This document shows, one piece after another, positions 1 to 7,160 of a DNA stretch of 16,208 bases. Source of the stretch: Burkholderiaceae bacterium (GTDB lineage Bacteria; Pseudomonadota; Gammaproteobacteria; Burkholderiales; Burkholderiaceae). Both the position numbers and the translations under genes were made by a program. How positions within the stretch are numbered: position 1 is the stretch's first letter; each line of letters opens with the position of its first letter. Under the pieces are notes generated by a model. The model saw nothing but the letters and a program-made list of their open reading frames with translations. It was not told where the DNA came from and did no database searches. Where the stretch lies: positions 1-16,208 of the forward strand of contig CANGWT010000025.1 of assembly GCA_947457745.1 (NCBI GenBank), given 5' to 3'.

Positions 1-1388
1 AAGCGTGAAAAATCTGTTGACAATGAACTGATTGGCCCAGTCGGTAAGGTGATGTACTTGCCATCAAGTCCAGAGGAAGGGGGAACCAAATTGCTTCGAT
101 AGTTTGCGGTGATCTGTGGCAGGATATTGTAAGGAGCTCCAACCGTGCTCGGCAAATTCGGTTGAAGCGTCTGGAAGGTTAAAGTCTTCACTCCAACAGT
201 CCAATTACTTAAGCTACCTGGCAATTGAGATACTGCACCAACCTCTTGACGAAATTGGCTGGTGACGCTACCCGCTACAGTTTGGGAAAAATCAGTTGGA
301 TACAGATTATCAGACACCCTAGCGGCATTCACATAACCATTAATTGCTCCAGGGCCACCTCCTGGAGACCCTAAAAAATTTTGTCTTTGCTGCCAGTCAT
401 ATCGCCATCGATCCCTTCCCGCTTTTTGATCGTATGGCAGATAGTCACCCATCACTACACCGGAATACCTCGGATCAATAGTGCGGTAACTTCCGCCGAG
501 CTGAACGCCACGCTCACTCATGTATCGCGGCAAAATTATCAGGTCTCTATTAGGAGCAATATTGACATAGTAAGGCTGAGTTACATCAAATCCATTTTTA
601 GAGTTATAACCCGCTACCGGTGGCAGTAAGCCAGACTTTCTTTCTTTTGAAGTGGGAAGGCTAAAGTAAGGGACATAAGCAATGGGAGTGTTGAAGAGAT
701 GCATCACGCCACTCGTACCTCTCATTTCTTTTTGCTCATTATCAATTTCAATTTGATCCGCACTAAAGTACCAATCTAAGTTTTCTGGAGTACAAGTGGT
801 GTAAGTAGCTTTATCAAATACAAAAATATCCGAAGTCTGAATTGTTAAATTTTTAGCTTTACCACTTGCTCGACTGTCTCGAATTTCATAATAAGGGGAC
901 TCCATTTCTCCCTCACGTGCATCTACTCGTAAGCGAGCTTGAGGACCTTTGAAAGTCGCATTATTTTTTGTCAGCTCGGCATTTCCAACCAGATTTGCAA
1001 TATCCGAATCAGGTGCGTAATTGATATTGTCTGCTTTGACGACAGTATCGTTTCGACGAATCTGTGCCCTTCCCTTCAGCGACATATCTCGATCAACTAC
1101 ACCATCGATAGAATCACTAATTGTAAAAGTTAAGGCCTTGTCATCACTAATCGGCTTGCCTACTCGTAGCTGATCATCCAATTTCAAGACAGTGACTTCA
1201 CCTCGATCAGGTATTAGAATCGGAGCTGGGGCATTGCTTCCAGATTGATTCATTGGTGGCAATGGAGCTGGAGCTTGTGCAATTGCTATATTTGCTAATT
1301 GCAGCAGCACTAGTCCCACAACCTGGCGCGGAATTGGGAGCAGCAAAAGAAAGGCATTGAAGCCGGCACGAAGGCGATAATGAATCAT
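1..1388 (-). CDS. lptD: LPS-assembly protein LptD, N-terminal part (runs off left edge)
   Basis: This encodes the outer-membrane beta-barrel of the Lpt machine, which with the lipoprotein LptE inserts lipopolysaccharide into the outer leaflet. Reading the minus strand from the ATG at 1388 gives 462 uninterrupted codons to the window edge. Residues 1-38 are a signal peptide (basic start, hydrophobic core, AIAQA end). Residues about 60-190 are the periplasmic OstA/LptA-like beta-jellyroll. A typical LptD block follows (TTCTPENLDWYFSADQIEID, about 197-216), then YVPYFSLPTSKERKSGLLPP (about 238-257), which marks entry into the barrel. Cys199 is the only cysteine in the visible part, so the usual N-terminal cysteine partner is not seen. 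The barrel end and any C-terminal cysteines lie outside the window. The next in-frame Met (46) falls after the signal peptide, so the start is firm. The gene diverges from amgK, as in Pseudomonas. Family assignment is very secure. Confidence 0.95.
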   Translation of the reverse strand, partial: MIHYRLRAGFNAFLLLLPIPRQVVGLVLLQLANIAIAQAPAPLPPMNQSGSNAPAPILIPDRGEVTVLKLDDQLRVGKPISDDKALTFTISDSIDGVVDRDMSLKGRAQIRRNDTVVKADNINYAPDSDIANLVGNAELTKNNATFKGPQARLRVDAREGEMESPYYEIRDSRASGKAKNLTIQTSDIFVFDKATYTTCTPENLDWYFSADQIEIDNEQKEMRGTSGVMHLFNTPIAYVPYFSLPTSKERKSGLLPPVAGYNSKNGFDVTQPYYVNIAPNRDLIILPRYMSERGVQLGGSYRTIDPRYSGVVMGDYLPYDQKAGRDRWRYDWQQRQNFLGSPGGGPGAINGYVNAARVSDNLYPTDFSQTVAGSVTSQFRQEVGAVSQLPGSLSNWTVGVKTLTFQTLQPNLPSTVGAPYNILPQITANYRSNLVPPSSGLDGKYITLPTGPISSLSTDFSR

Positions 1389-1404
1389 ATATTTTGACTG
1401 CCTT

Positions 1405-1410
1405 ATTATA
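1405..1410 (-). promoter_or_regulatory. Candidate -10 box for lptD in the divergent spacer
   Basis: The minus strand carries an exact TATAAT in the 32-base gap between lptD and amgK. No recognisable -35 hexamer sits 16-18 bases upstream, and no extended -10 TG is present. Transcription from here would start about 10 bases before the lptD ATG and give a nearly leaderless mRNA. An AT-rich spacer can produce this hexamer by chance, so this is a weak call. Confidence 0.25.
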
Positions 1411-1420
1411 CGAATCGATC

Positions 1421-2422
1421 ATGACTGACCCTCGCTTAGACACTCTCCATAACTGGCTAAATGGCCTTGAAGCTAGCTGGCAATTAGATCTCCCCACTTT
1501 GGCGCCCGCCTCGGCAGATGCCAGCTTTCGGCGGTATTTCCGGATTGCGTCCAAAAACCCGGATTTTCCGACTTTGATCGTAATGGATGCCCCGCCCCAG
1601 CACGAGCCCTTAAACGCTTTTATTCACGTAGATTTATTACTTGAAAATGCATCTTTAAATGTTCCTAAAATTCTAGAAAAAAATTTGGCTGAAGGCTTTC
1701 TTCTCCTGAATGATCTTGGAACTAAAACCTATCTTGGGGAATTGAATTCCGAGAGTGCAGATCATCTCTATCAAGATGCGACACATGCTTTGGTAAAAAT
1801 GCAATTGGCTAGTAAGCCAGGCATATTAACAAATTATGATGAAACTCTCTTGCAGCGAGAATTAGATTTATTTCCTGAGTGGTACCTTAAAAAACATCTA
1901 CACATCGAGTTAACTGAACTTCAGAATTTACAGATTAAGCAAGCATTTGAACTCATTATTCAAAATAATATTGCACAGGCAAAAGTCTATGTTCATCGTG
2001 ACTACCATTCACGTAATTTGATGGTGACTGAAAAAAATAATCCTGGTGTAATTGATTTTCAAGATGCAGTCTATGGTCCTATCACTTACGACGCATCTTC
2101 ACTTTGGCGTGATGCTTATATTGCATGGCCTGAAGAACGCGTGATTGATTGGGTCATTAAATTTTGGGAAGAAGGACGTGAAGCCGGCTTGCCTATGCCA
2201 AGTGATTTTGGTCAGTTCTATCGTGACTTTGAGTGGATGGGTTTGCAGCGGCACCTCAAAGTCTTGGGTATTTTTGCAAGGCTATTTCATCGCGATGGCA
2301 AAGATGGCTATCTCAAAGATATTCCATTGGTACTCGAGTATGCGATTGCTACTGCTAATCGCTATATTGAATTAAAGCCCTTAGCACGCATTTTAGAATC
2401 AACGCGCCCTGCTCAAGATTAA
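1421..2422 (+). CDS. amgK: N-acetylmuramate/N-acetylglucosamine anomeric kinase AmgK
   Basis: AmgK is a cytoplasmic aminoglycoside-phosphotransferase-fold kinase that phosphorylates the anomeric hydroxyl of MurNAc (and GlcNAc) with ATP, giving MurNAc-1-phosphate for MurU. The 333-residue protein shows the family N-terminal signature ASADASFRRYFR (about 30-41), the catalytic loop VHRDYHSRNL (191-200, catalytic Asp194) and the metal-binding IDFQDAVYGP (211-220, Asp212). I chose the ATG at 1421. An in-frame TTG at 1394 would add nine residues but extends almost to the lptD start and does not look like family sequence. No Shine-Dalgarno is visible. The gene heads a four-gene operon: murU starts 12 bases after its stop. 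In Pseudomonas the homologues also lie beside lptD and the pathway contributes to intrinsic fosfomycin resistance; here that role is inferred from homology. Confidence 0.93.
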   Translation: MTDPRLDTLHNWLNGLEASWQLDLPTLAPASADASFRRYFRIASKNPDFPTLIVMDAPPQHEPLNAFIHVDLLLENASLNVPKILEKNLAEGFLLLNDLGTKTYLGELNSESADHLYQDATHALVKMQLASKPGILTNYDETLLQRELDLFPEWYLKKHLHIELTELQNLQIKQAFELIIQNNIAQAKVYVHRDYHSRNLMVTEKNNPGVIDFQDAVYGPITYDASSLWRDAYIAWPEERVIDWVIKFWEEGREAGLPMPSDFGQFYRDFEWMGLQRHLKVLGIFARLFHRDGKDGYLKDIPLVLEYAIATANRYIELKPLARILESTRPAQD

Positions 2423-2434
2423 AAGTCATTCATC

Positions 2435-3151
2435 TTGAATAACGCCAATCTCATTTCGTGCTTGTTACTGGCAGCAGGTCGTGGTGAGCGCATGCGCCCA
2501 TTGACAGATGAATTACCCAAACCACTCCTCACTATCAAAAATAAATCCTTGCTTGCCTGGCATGTGGAGGCATTGAGCGCTGCAGGCATTCAGGATGTGG
2601 TGATTAATCATGCATGGCTAGGCAAGAAAATTGAGGAAGCCTTAGGAAATGGCAGCAAATTTGGTCTCAACATTACCTACTCCCCAGAAACCAGCGCCCT
2701 AGAAACGGCGGGCGGTATTCGGAAAGCCTTGTCTTTTCTGAACCCAAGCGATTATTTCCTAGTCATCAATGGGGATGTTTTTAGTCCAAATCTGCCAATT
2801 CAACAGCTCTTAGAACGAGTCTCTGACTTACGAAGCATGCCAAGCAGACCTCTGGCACATCTTTTGATGGTTCCCAACCCAGTACAGCATCCTGAGGGTG
2901 ACTTTTATATCAAGGGCTCACTGGTGGCCAATGAACCCCTAGATGGCGCCGAAAAACTCACCTTTTCCGGTATTGGGCTCTATCACCAGGACCTTTTTAA
3001 GGGCTTGGAATTAGATGTGCCTACTAAGCTAGCTCCAATTTTGAGGGAGGCTATGGCTAAAAACAGAGTATCCGGTGAAAAATATACCGGACCGTGGCAC
3101 GATGTAGGTACACCCCAAAGATTACAAGAACTCAATGCAGCAAATGAATAA
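2435..3151 (+). CDS. murU: N-acetylmuramate-1-phosphate uridylyltransferase MurU
   Basis: MurU is a cytoplasmic nucleotidyltransferase that joins UTP and MurNAc-1-phosphate to give UDP-MurNAc, closing the peptidoglycan recycling loop begun by AmgK. The 238-residue protein has the sugar-nucleotidyltransferase signature LAAGRGERMRPLTD (12-25), followed by LPKPLL, ETAGGI (90-95), the metal-binding NGDVF (112-116), and WHDVGTPQRL near the C-terminus. No ATG is available: the start is a TTG at 2435, 12 bases after the amgK stop and without a Shine-Dalgarno. The only later alternative starts would cut into the nucleotide-binding loop. The stop overlaps the start of pepP, suggesting translational coupling. 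A related sugar-1-phosphate specificity cannot be excluded from sequence alone, but the amgK partner argues strongly for MurU. Confidence 0.92.
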   Translation: MNNANLISCLLLAAGRGERMRPLTDELPKPLLTIKNKSLLAWHVEALSAAGIQDVVINHAWLGKKIEEALGNGSKFGLNITYSPETSALETAGGIRKALSFLNPSDYFLVINGDVFSPNLPIQQLLERVSDLRSMPSRPLAHLLMVPNPVQHPEGDFYIKGSLVANEPLDGAEKLTFSGIGLYHQDLFKGLELDVPTKLAPILREAMAKNRVSGEKYTGPWHDVGTPQRLQELNAANE

Positions 3152-4517
3152 ATCTGTTATTTACCAACAACGTCGAGTTGAACTCGCAAAACTGATCTGC
3201 GCCAAAACTGGTGGTGGCATTGCCATTATCACCACAGCGCCTGAGACGGCCCGCAATCGAGATAGTGAGTTCCCCTATCGTCACGATAGTGATTTTTTCT
3301 ACCTTACTGGCTTTGAAGAGCCAAATGCAACCCTCGTACTGAAGATTGCCGGATCAACATCACAACCCCAACTGGAATCACATCTTTTTTGCAGACCTAA
3401 AGATGCAGAACGTGAAATTTGGGATGGTATTCGATTGGGGCCAGAGGCAGCTCCTGCAGTTTTAGGTGTGGAATATGCCCATAGCATTCATGAGTTAGAT
3501 AGCAAGCTCAGTGATTTGCTGGCTGATCAAGATGCTGTCTATATTCGTCTTTCAGAAAGCGCTGAAATAGATCGTCGCTTACGCCATTGGATGAAACAAG
3601 TAAGAGCTCAGGCGCGTGCTGGCGTCAATCCTCCTTCAGAGTTTCATGATGTAGAGAGTTTGATTCATGAGATGCGTCTTTTTAAAGATACCCATGAGAT
3701 TGACATCATGCGTCGTGCTGCTACGATTTCTGCGCGCGCTCACATTCGTGCCATGCAAGTCTGCAAACCCGGAATGCGAGAATATCATCTCGAAGCAGAG
3801 CTGCTTCATGAGTTCCGCTACAAGGGAGCACAAAGCGTTGCATATAACAGCATTGTTGCGGGCGGCGCCAACTCTTGCATCCTGCATTACCGCGCTGGAG
3901 ATAAGGAGTTACGTGGCGGAGATCTGTGTCTCATTGATGCGGGTTGCGAACTTGATAGCTATGCTTCAGATATCACTCGCACATTCCCGGTGAATGGGAA
4001 GTTCACAGGTCCTCAACGCGCACTGTATGACATTACGCTTGCATCGCAGGAAGCCGCTATCGCAATGACTAAGCCTGGTAATACATTTATGCAACCACAT
4101 GAGGCAGCGCTTAAAGTGCTCACTCAAGGTTTACTCGATGAGAAGCTGCTTAAGCTTACGGAATTAGGCTCTTTGGATAATGCACTTGAGACCGGAGCCT
4201 ATCGTCGCTTTTATATGCACCGTACCTCGCATTGGTTAGGCATGGATGTGCATGACGTTGGCTCATATCGCGAACCGCTTGACACAGCACCAAGTTCTTC
4301 TGAAAAGCCATGGCGTGTTCTTAAGCCAGGCATGGCACTCACTATCGAACCAGGTTTATATATTCGCCCCGCTGATGATGTAGATGAGCGTTTTTGGAAT
4401 ATCGGCATCCGCATTGAGGATGATGCTGTAGTAAACGATTCTGGATGTGAATTGATTTCTCGTGGCGTACCAGTCAAAGCTGATGAAATCGAAGCGCTGA
4501 TGAAAAAAAATTACTAA
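3144..4517 (+). CDS. pepP: Xaa-Pro aminopeptidase (PepP/AmpP, M24 family)
   Basis: This is a cytoplasmic dimanganese aminopeptidase that removes the N-terminal residue before proline. The protein has 457 residues. An AMP_N domain (about 1-135, with DSDFFYLTGFEEPNA) precedes the pita-bread catalytic domain. All five metal ligands can be placed, numbering from the Met at 3144: Asp265 and Asp276 (LIDAGCELDSYASDITRTF), His363 (HWLGMDVHDVG), Glu402 (TIEPGLYI) and Glu425 (RIEDD). The spacings are close to those of E. coli PepP, with about ten extra residues between His363 and Glu402. The start is uncertain: the ATG at 3144 overlaps murU by eight bases, and an ATG at 3135 would add three residues and lies closer to a weak AAGAA. 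ubiH starts two bases after the stop; pepP-ubiH is also an operon in E. coli. Confidence 0.95.
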   Translation: MNKSVIYQQRRVELAKLICAKTGGGIAIITTAPETARNRDSEFPYRHDSDFFYLTGFEEPNATLVLKIAGSTSQPQLESHLFCRPKDAEREIWDGIRLGPEAAPAVLGVEYAHSIHELDSKLSDLLADQDAVYIRLSESAEIDRRLRHWMKQVRAQARAGVNPPSEFHDVESLIHEMRLFKDTHEIDIMRRAATISARAHIRAMQVCKPGMREYHLEAELLHEFRYKGAQSVAYNSIVAGGANSCILHYRAGDKELRGGDLCLIDAGCELDSYASDITRTFPVNGKFTGPQRALYDITLASQEAAIAMTKPGNTFMQPHEAALKVLTQGLLDEKLLKLTELGSLDNALETGAYRRFYMHRTSHWLGMDVHDVGSYREPLDTAPSSSEKPWRVLKPGMALTIEPGLYIRPADDVDERFWNIGIRIEDDAVVNDSGCELISRGVPVKADEIEALMKKNY

Positions 4518-4519
4518 AC

Positions 4520-5680
4520 ATGTCAGCAGAAAACTTCGATATTGCGATTCAAGGCGGTGGGCCAGTAGGTTTAGCCTGTGCAGCATGGTGCTTGCAAAAA
4601 TTTCCTGAAGCAAAAATCGCACTACTGGATCGCAATCCTGCAGATGATGCTGAATTAGCAGCATCTGATAGCAGGGGAGTTGCCCTATCGCATGGCAGTA
4701 AGCTATTGTTAGACACCATCAATGCGTGGCCTACTGAGTGCGCTGATATTCATCGGGTACATGTCTCGCAAGCGGGCCGCTTTGGTCGTGCTCTGATGAC
4801 TCGCGAAGAGCTTGGTCAAAAGGCTTTAGGCCATATCATTCGCTATCGCGATATTCATCTCACGTTACGCAAAGCTTTAAGAGCTATTCAAAAAAATAGT
4901 CCTTATTTTATTTGGAAACATATCGATGCCAGTACTGATGTTGAAAACATTCAAGCCAAGTGTGTAGTTCATGCCGAGGGTGGTTTATTTAAAACCCAAG
5001 ACTGGGTCGAATCGGGTCGAGACTATGAGCAATCTGCCTTAGTCGGCTTAGTCGAGGTTGAAAATGGGGCGCCCCCCTTCCAAGCTTGGGAGCGCTTCAC
5101 CTCTGAAGGACCTTTGGCTGTTCTACCAAGTCACTATGGCCCTAATATTCTGAATCTGATTTGGTGCGGAACTCCGAGCTCATCACAAGCGCGCCTAGCT
5201 TTAAGTGATGCTGATTTTCTGAAAAGCTTGCAAACCGAGTTTGGCTCACGGATTGGGCAATTTCTCAAAATCCAAGATCGCCGTCTGTACGAGCTAGGGC
5301 TCAATTACCGCAAAGAGATTGCTCAGGGTAACGAAGTTTGGATTGGCAATGCCGCCCAAACTTTACATCCCGTTGCGGGACAAGGTCTTAACCTAGGATT
5401 ACGAGATGCTTTTCTCTTGGCAGAAAAACTCAGTAGCCTCTTCTCCAAGTCTGAGGACAGAAAAACTCCTCTAGTCATTGAAAGTACCTTGCAGGAATAT
5501 GCTCAAAGTCGCAAGCTCGACCGGTCTGCCACGATAGGCTTAACTGACTTTATGGCCAGAATCTTCACCTCCAATCTACTGCCTATTGTGATTGCCCGTG
5601 GATTGGCTTTATCAGCCCTCCAATGGCTTCCTCCCATCAAAACAGCTCTAGCCCGCCAGATGATGTTTGGTAGGCGCTAA
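4520..5680 (+). CDS. ubiH: UbiH-family FAD-dependent ubiquinone-biosynthesis monooxygenase
   Basis: This is a class A flavoprotein monooxygenase of the UbiH/UbiF/UbiI family, which hydroxylates the aromatic ring of ubiquinone precursors; UbiH itself acts at C4. The 386-residue protein has the FAD-binding Rossmann motif QGGGPVGLACA (11-21), the family block DSRGVALSHGS (50-60) and the second FAD motif GNAAQTLHPVAGQGLNLGLRD (from 276). That block is close to the E. coli UbiH version, with Asn and Gln where many relatives have GDAAH. The DG motif of the middle region is not obvious. It is the last gene of the amgK-murU-pepP-ubiH operon, two bases after pepP, and the pepP-ubiH pairing supports UbiH over UbiF or UbiI. 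Betaproteobacteria vary in which hydroxylases they carry, so the exact ring position is inferred. Confidence 0.82.
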   Translation: MSAENFDIAIQGGGPVGLACAAWCLQKFPEAKIALLDRNPADDAELAASDSRGVALSHGSKLLLDTINAWPTECADIHRVHVSQAGRFGRALMTREELGQKALGHIIRYRDIHLTLRKALRAIQKNSPYFIWKHIDASTDVENIQAKCVVHAEGGLFKTQDWVESGRDYEQSALVGLVEVENGAPPFQAWERFTSEGPLAVLPSHYGPNILNLIWCGTPSSSQARLALSDADFLKSLQTEFGSRIGQFLKIQDRRLYELGLNYRKEIAQGNEVWIGNAAQTLHPVAGQGLNLGLRDAFLLAEKLSSLFSKSEDRKTPLVIESTLQEYAQSRKLDRSATIGLTDFMARIFTSNLLPIVIARGLALSALQWLPPIKTALARQMMFGRR

Positions 5681-5739
5681 GAGACTGAAATGACCTTCAA
5701 AATACAAGCATTCCCCGTTTGATTTAAGTCATAGTGTGT

Positions 5740-5754
5740 GCCTAATTTTTAGGC
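5740..5754. repeat. Short inverted repeat in the ubiH-dusB gap
   Basis: Six-base arms GCCTAA and TTAGGC flank TTT. Neither strand has a following T-run, so it is not a convincing intrinsic terminator. It lies about 20 bases upstream of a possible extended -10, where an operator could sit. Chance occurrence is possible. Confidence 0.35.
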
Positions 5755-5771
5755 AAATATAAGCTGATTTG

Positions 5772-5780
5772 TGCTAAAGT
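5772..5780 (+). promoter_or_regulatory. Candidate extended -10 promoter for the dusB-fis-purH-ruvCAB run
   Basis: TGCTAAAGT fits an extended -10 (TG-N-TAAAGT, compared with TATAAT). No good -35 stands 17 bases upstream, which extended -10 promoters tolerate. Transcription would begin near 5787 and leave a leader of about 44 bases before dusB. The 150-base gap is the only sizeable one on the plus strand between 1421 and 11008, so a promoter is expected here. Confidence 0.35.
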
Positions 5781-5830
5781 GTCACCCTCTCCACAGCACT
5801 AAAAGCCCTCCATAACCTAGCCTGAAACAC

Positions 5831-6847
5831 ATGAAGATTGGACCGCACCTGCTTGCAAATAGATTATTTGTTGCCCCAATGGCCGGGGTAACGGATCGTC
5901 CATTTCGCCAGCTTTGCAAAAAACTCGGTGCAGGTTATGCCGTATCTGAAATGATCGCCTCCAATGCTTTGCTGTGGAAGAGCGAGAAAACCCAACGTCG
6001 CGCTAATCACCAAGGGGAATTCAAGCCGATTGCAGTCCAGATCGCTGGAGCCGATCCCAAGATGATGGCCGCAGCCGCTAAACTCAACGTCGATCAGGGC
6101 GCCCAGATTATCGATATCAATATGGGTTGCCCAGCAAAAAAAGTATGTAATGTTGCAGCCGGTTCCGCACTCTTGAGAGACGAGCCTTTGGTACAGCAAA
6201 TCTTGGAAGCCGTAGTTCAGGCTGTCGGCATAGGGCCTGATGCTGTTCCTGTAACTTTAAAGATTCGGACAGGTTGGGATCGCGAACATAAAAATGCGAT
6301 TGATATTGCGCGTCTCGCCGAGAAATCTGGCATCTCTATGTTGACTGTTCACGGCCGCACGAGAGCCGATCTTTATCATGGCGAAGCTGAATACGAAACG
6401 ATTACCGCAGTAAAAAATAGCGTGGCTATTCCCGTGGTTGCCAATGGCGACATCACCACACCAGAAAAAGCAGAGTTTGTTTTAAAAGAAACTGGGGCTG
6501 ATGCCATCATGATTGGTCGCGCCGCTCAGGGACGCCCTTGGATCTTTCGTGAAATTAATCATTTTCTAGAAACGGGTGGAAAATTACCAACGCCGCAGAT
6601 TAATGAGATTCAAGAGATTATGAACACCCATCTGATTGATCATTATGAGTTCTACGGTGAATATATTGGTTTGCGCACGGCACGTAAGCATATCGGTTGG
6701 TACTGTAAGGGCTTGCGTGACTCCCATGCCTTCCGCCAAAGAATGAACACCGCCGATGATTGCAAAATCCAACTACAGATGGTGAATGATTTTTTTAATG
6801 AAATGAAATCCCATTCAGATCGTTTGTTATTTTTAGAAGCAGCCTAA
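5831..6847 (+). CDS. dusB: tRNA-dihydrouridine synthase DusB
   Basis: This is an FMN-dependent enzyme that reduces specific uridines to dihydrouridine in the tRNA D-loop using NADPH. The 338-residue protein starts with the Dus signature APMAGVTDRPFR (15-26). It carries the catalytic cysteine in INMGCPAKKV (Cys100, the same number as in E. coli DusB), TLKIRTGWD in the barrel, HGRTRADLYHG and the phosphate-binding VANGDI and GADAIMIGRAAQGRPW. The C-terminal helical domain includes EYIGLRTARKHIGWY, typical of DusB. The gene precedes fis by 25 bases, and dusB-fis is a well-known conserved operon in proteobacteria, which selects DusB over DusA or DusC. No Shine-Dalgarno is seen before the ATG. Confidence 0.96.
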   Translation: MKIGPHLLANRLFVAPMAGVTDRPFRQLCKKLGAGYAVSEMIASNALLWKSEKTQRRANHQGEFKPIAVQIAGADPKMMAAAAKLNVDQGAQIIDINMGCPAKKVCNVAAGSALLRDEPLVQQILEAVVQAVGIGPDAVPVTLKIRTGWDREHKNAIDIARLAEKSGISMLTVHGRTRADLYHGEAEYETITAVKNSVAIPVVANGDITTPEKAEFVLKETGADAIMIGRAAQGRPWIFREINHFLETGGKLPTPQINEIQEIMNTHLIDHYEFYGEYIGLRTARKHIGWYCKGLRDSHAFRQRMNTADDCKIQLQMVNDFFNEMKSHSDRLLFLEAA

Positions 6848-6872
6848 ATTTAGTTTTTTATTTAATTTATCC

Positions 6873-7112
6873 ATGACTAATAAGCACCCTATTACCGAAT
6901 GTATTGAAACCCAACTACAGGGTTACTTAGATGATCTTAAAGGAACGCCTCCCTCCGATCTATATCAGATGGTTCTCGCAGTAGTTGAAAAGCCGATGCT
7001 CGAATTGGTAATGCAACACGCGAAGCAGAATCAATCATTGGCCGCGCAATACCTTGGCATTAACCGCAACACCCTGCACAAAAAATTGGTTGAACACCAG
7101 CTCCTGAAATAA
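6873..7112 (+). CDS. fis: Fis-family nucleoid-associated DNA-binding protein
   Basis: This small 79-residue homodimeric DNA-bending protein is of the Fis type, which shapes the nucleoid and in enterics activates rRNA and tRNA promoters. The C-terminal helix-turn-helix QSLAAQYLGINRNTLHKKL (54-72) matches the Fis recognition region closely. The preceding helices (about 29-50, YQMVLAVVEKPMLELVMQHA) form the dimer core. The N-terminus is shorter than E. coli Fis (98 residues), as in other betaproteobacteria, so the beta-hairpin arm that stimulates DNA invertases is probably reduced. It sits 25 bases after dusB and 48 bases before purH. E. coli dusB-fis is growth-phase regulated; nothing here shows whether this one is. 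Confidence 0.93.
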   Translation: MTNKHPITECIETQLQGYLDDLKGTPPSDLYQMVLAVVEKPMLELVMQHAKQNQSLAAQYLGINRNTLHKKLVEHQLLK

Positions 7113-7160
7113 GTCAGGCCCCATTCGTAATTTCTTGATTAAACAAACTTTCTGAAAAAT

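Noticed and set aside
381..1133. Plus-strand open frames near the left end
   Set aside because: They lie antisense to lptD, whose minus-strand translation is unmistakable across the whole region.
1394..1420. TTG start for amgK and a TTGACT resembling a -35
   Set aside because: The TTG start would add nine non-conserved residues. The TTGACT has no -10 at suitable spacing, since 17-18 bases downstream is already the amgK start codon.
5066..5075. GGGGCGCCCC palindrome
   Set aside because: It lies inside the ubiH coding sequence and encodes ordinary residues; a chance GC-rich palindrome with no regulatory context.
5864..6199. Minus-strand open frame inside dusB
   Set aside because: It is antisense to the FMN-barrel coding sequence, with no domain or ribosome-binding site.
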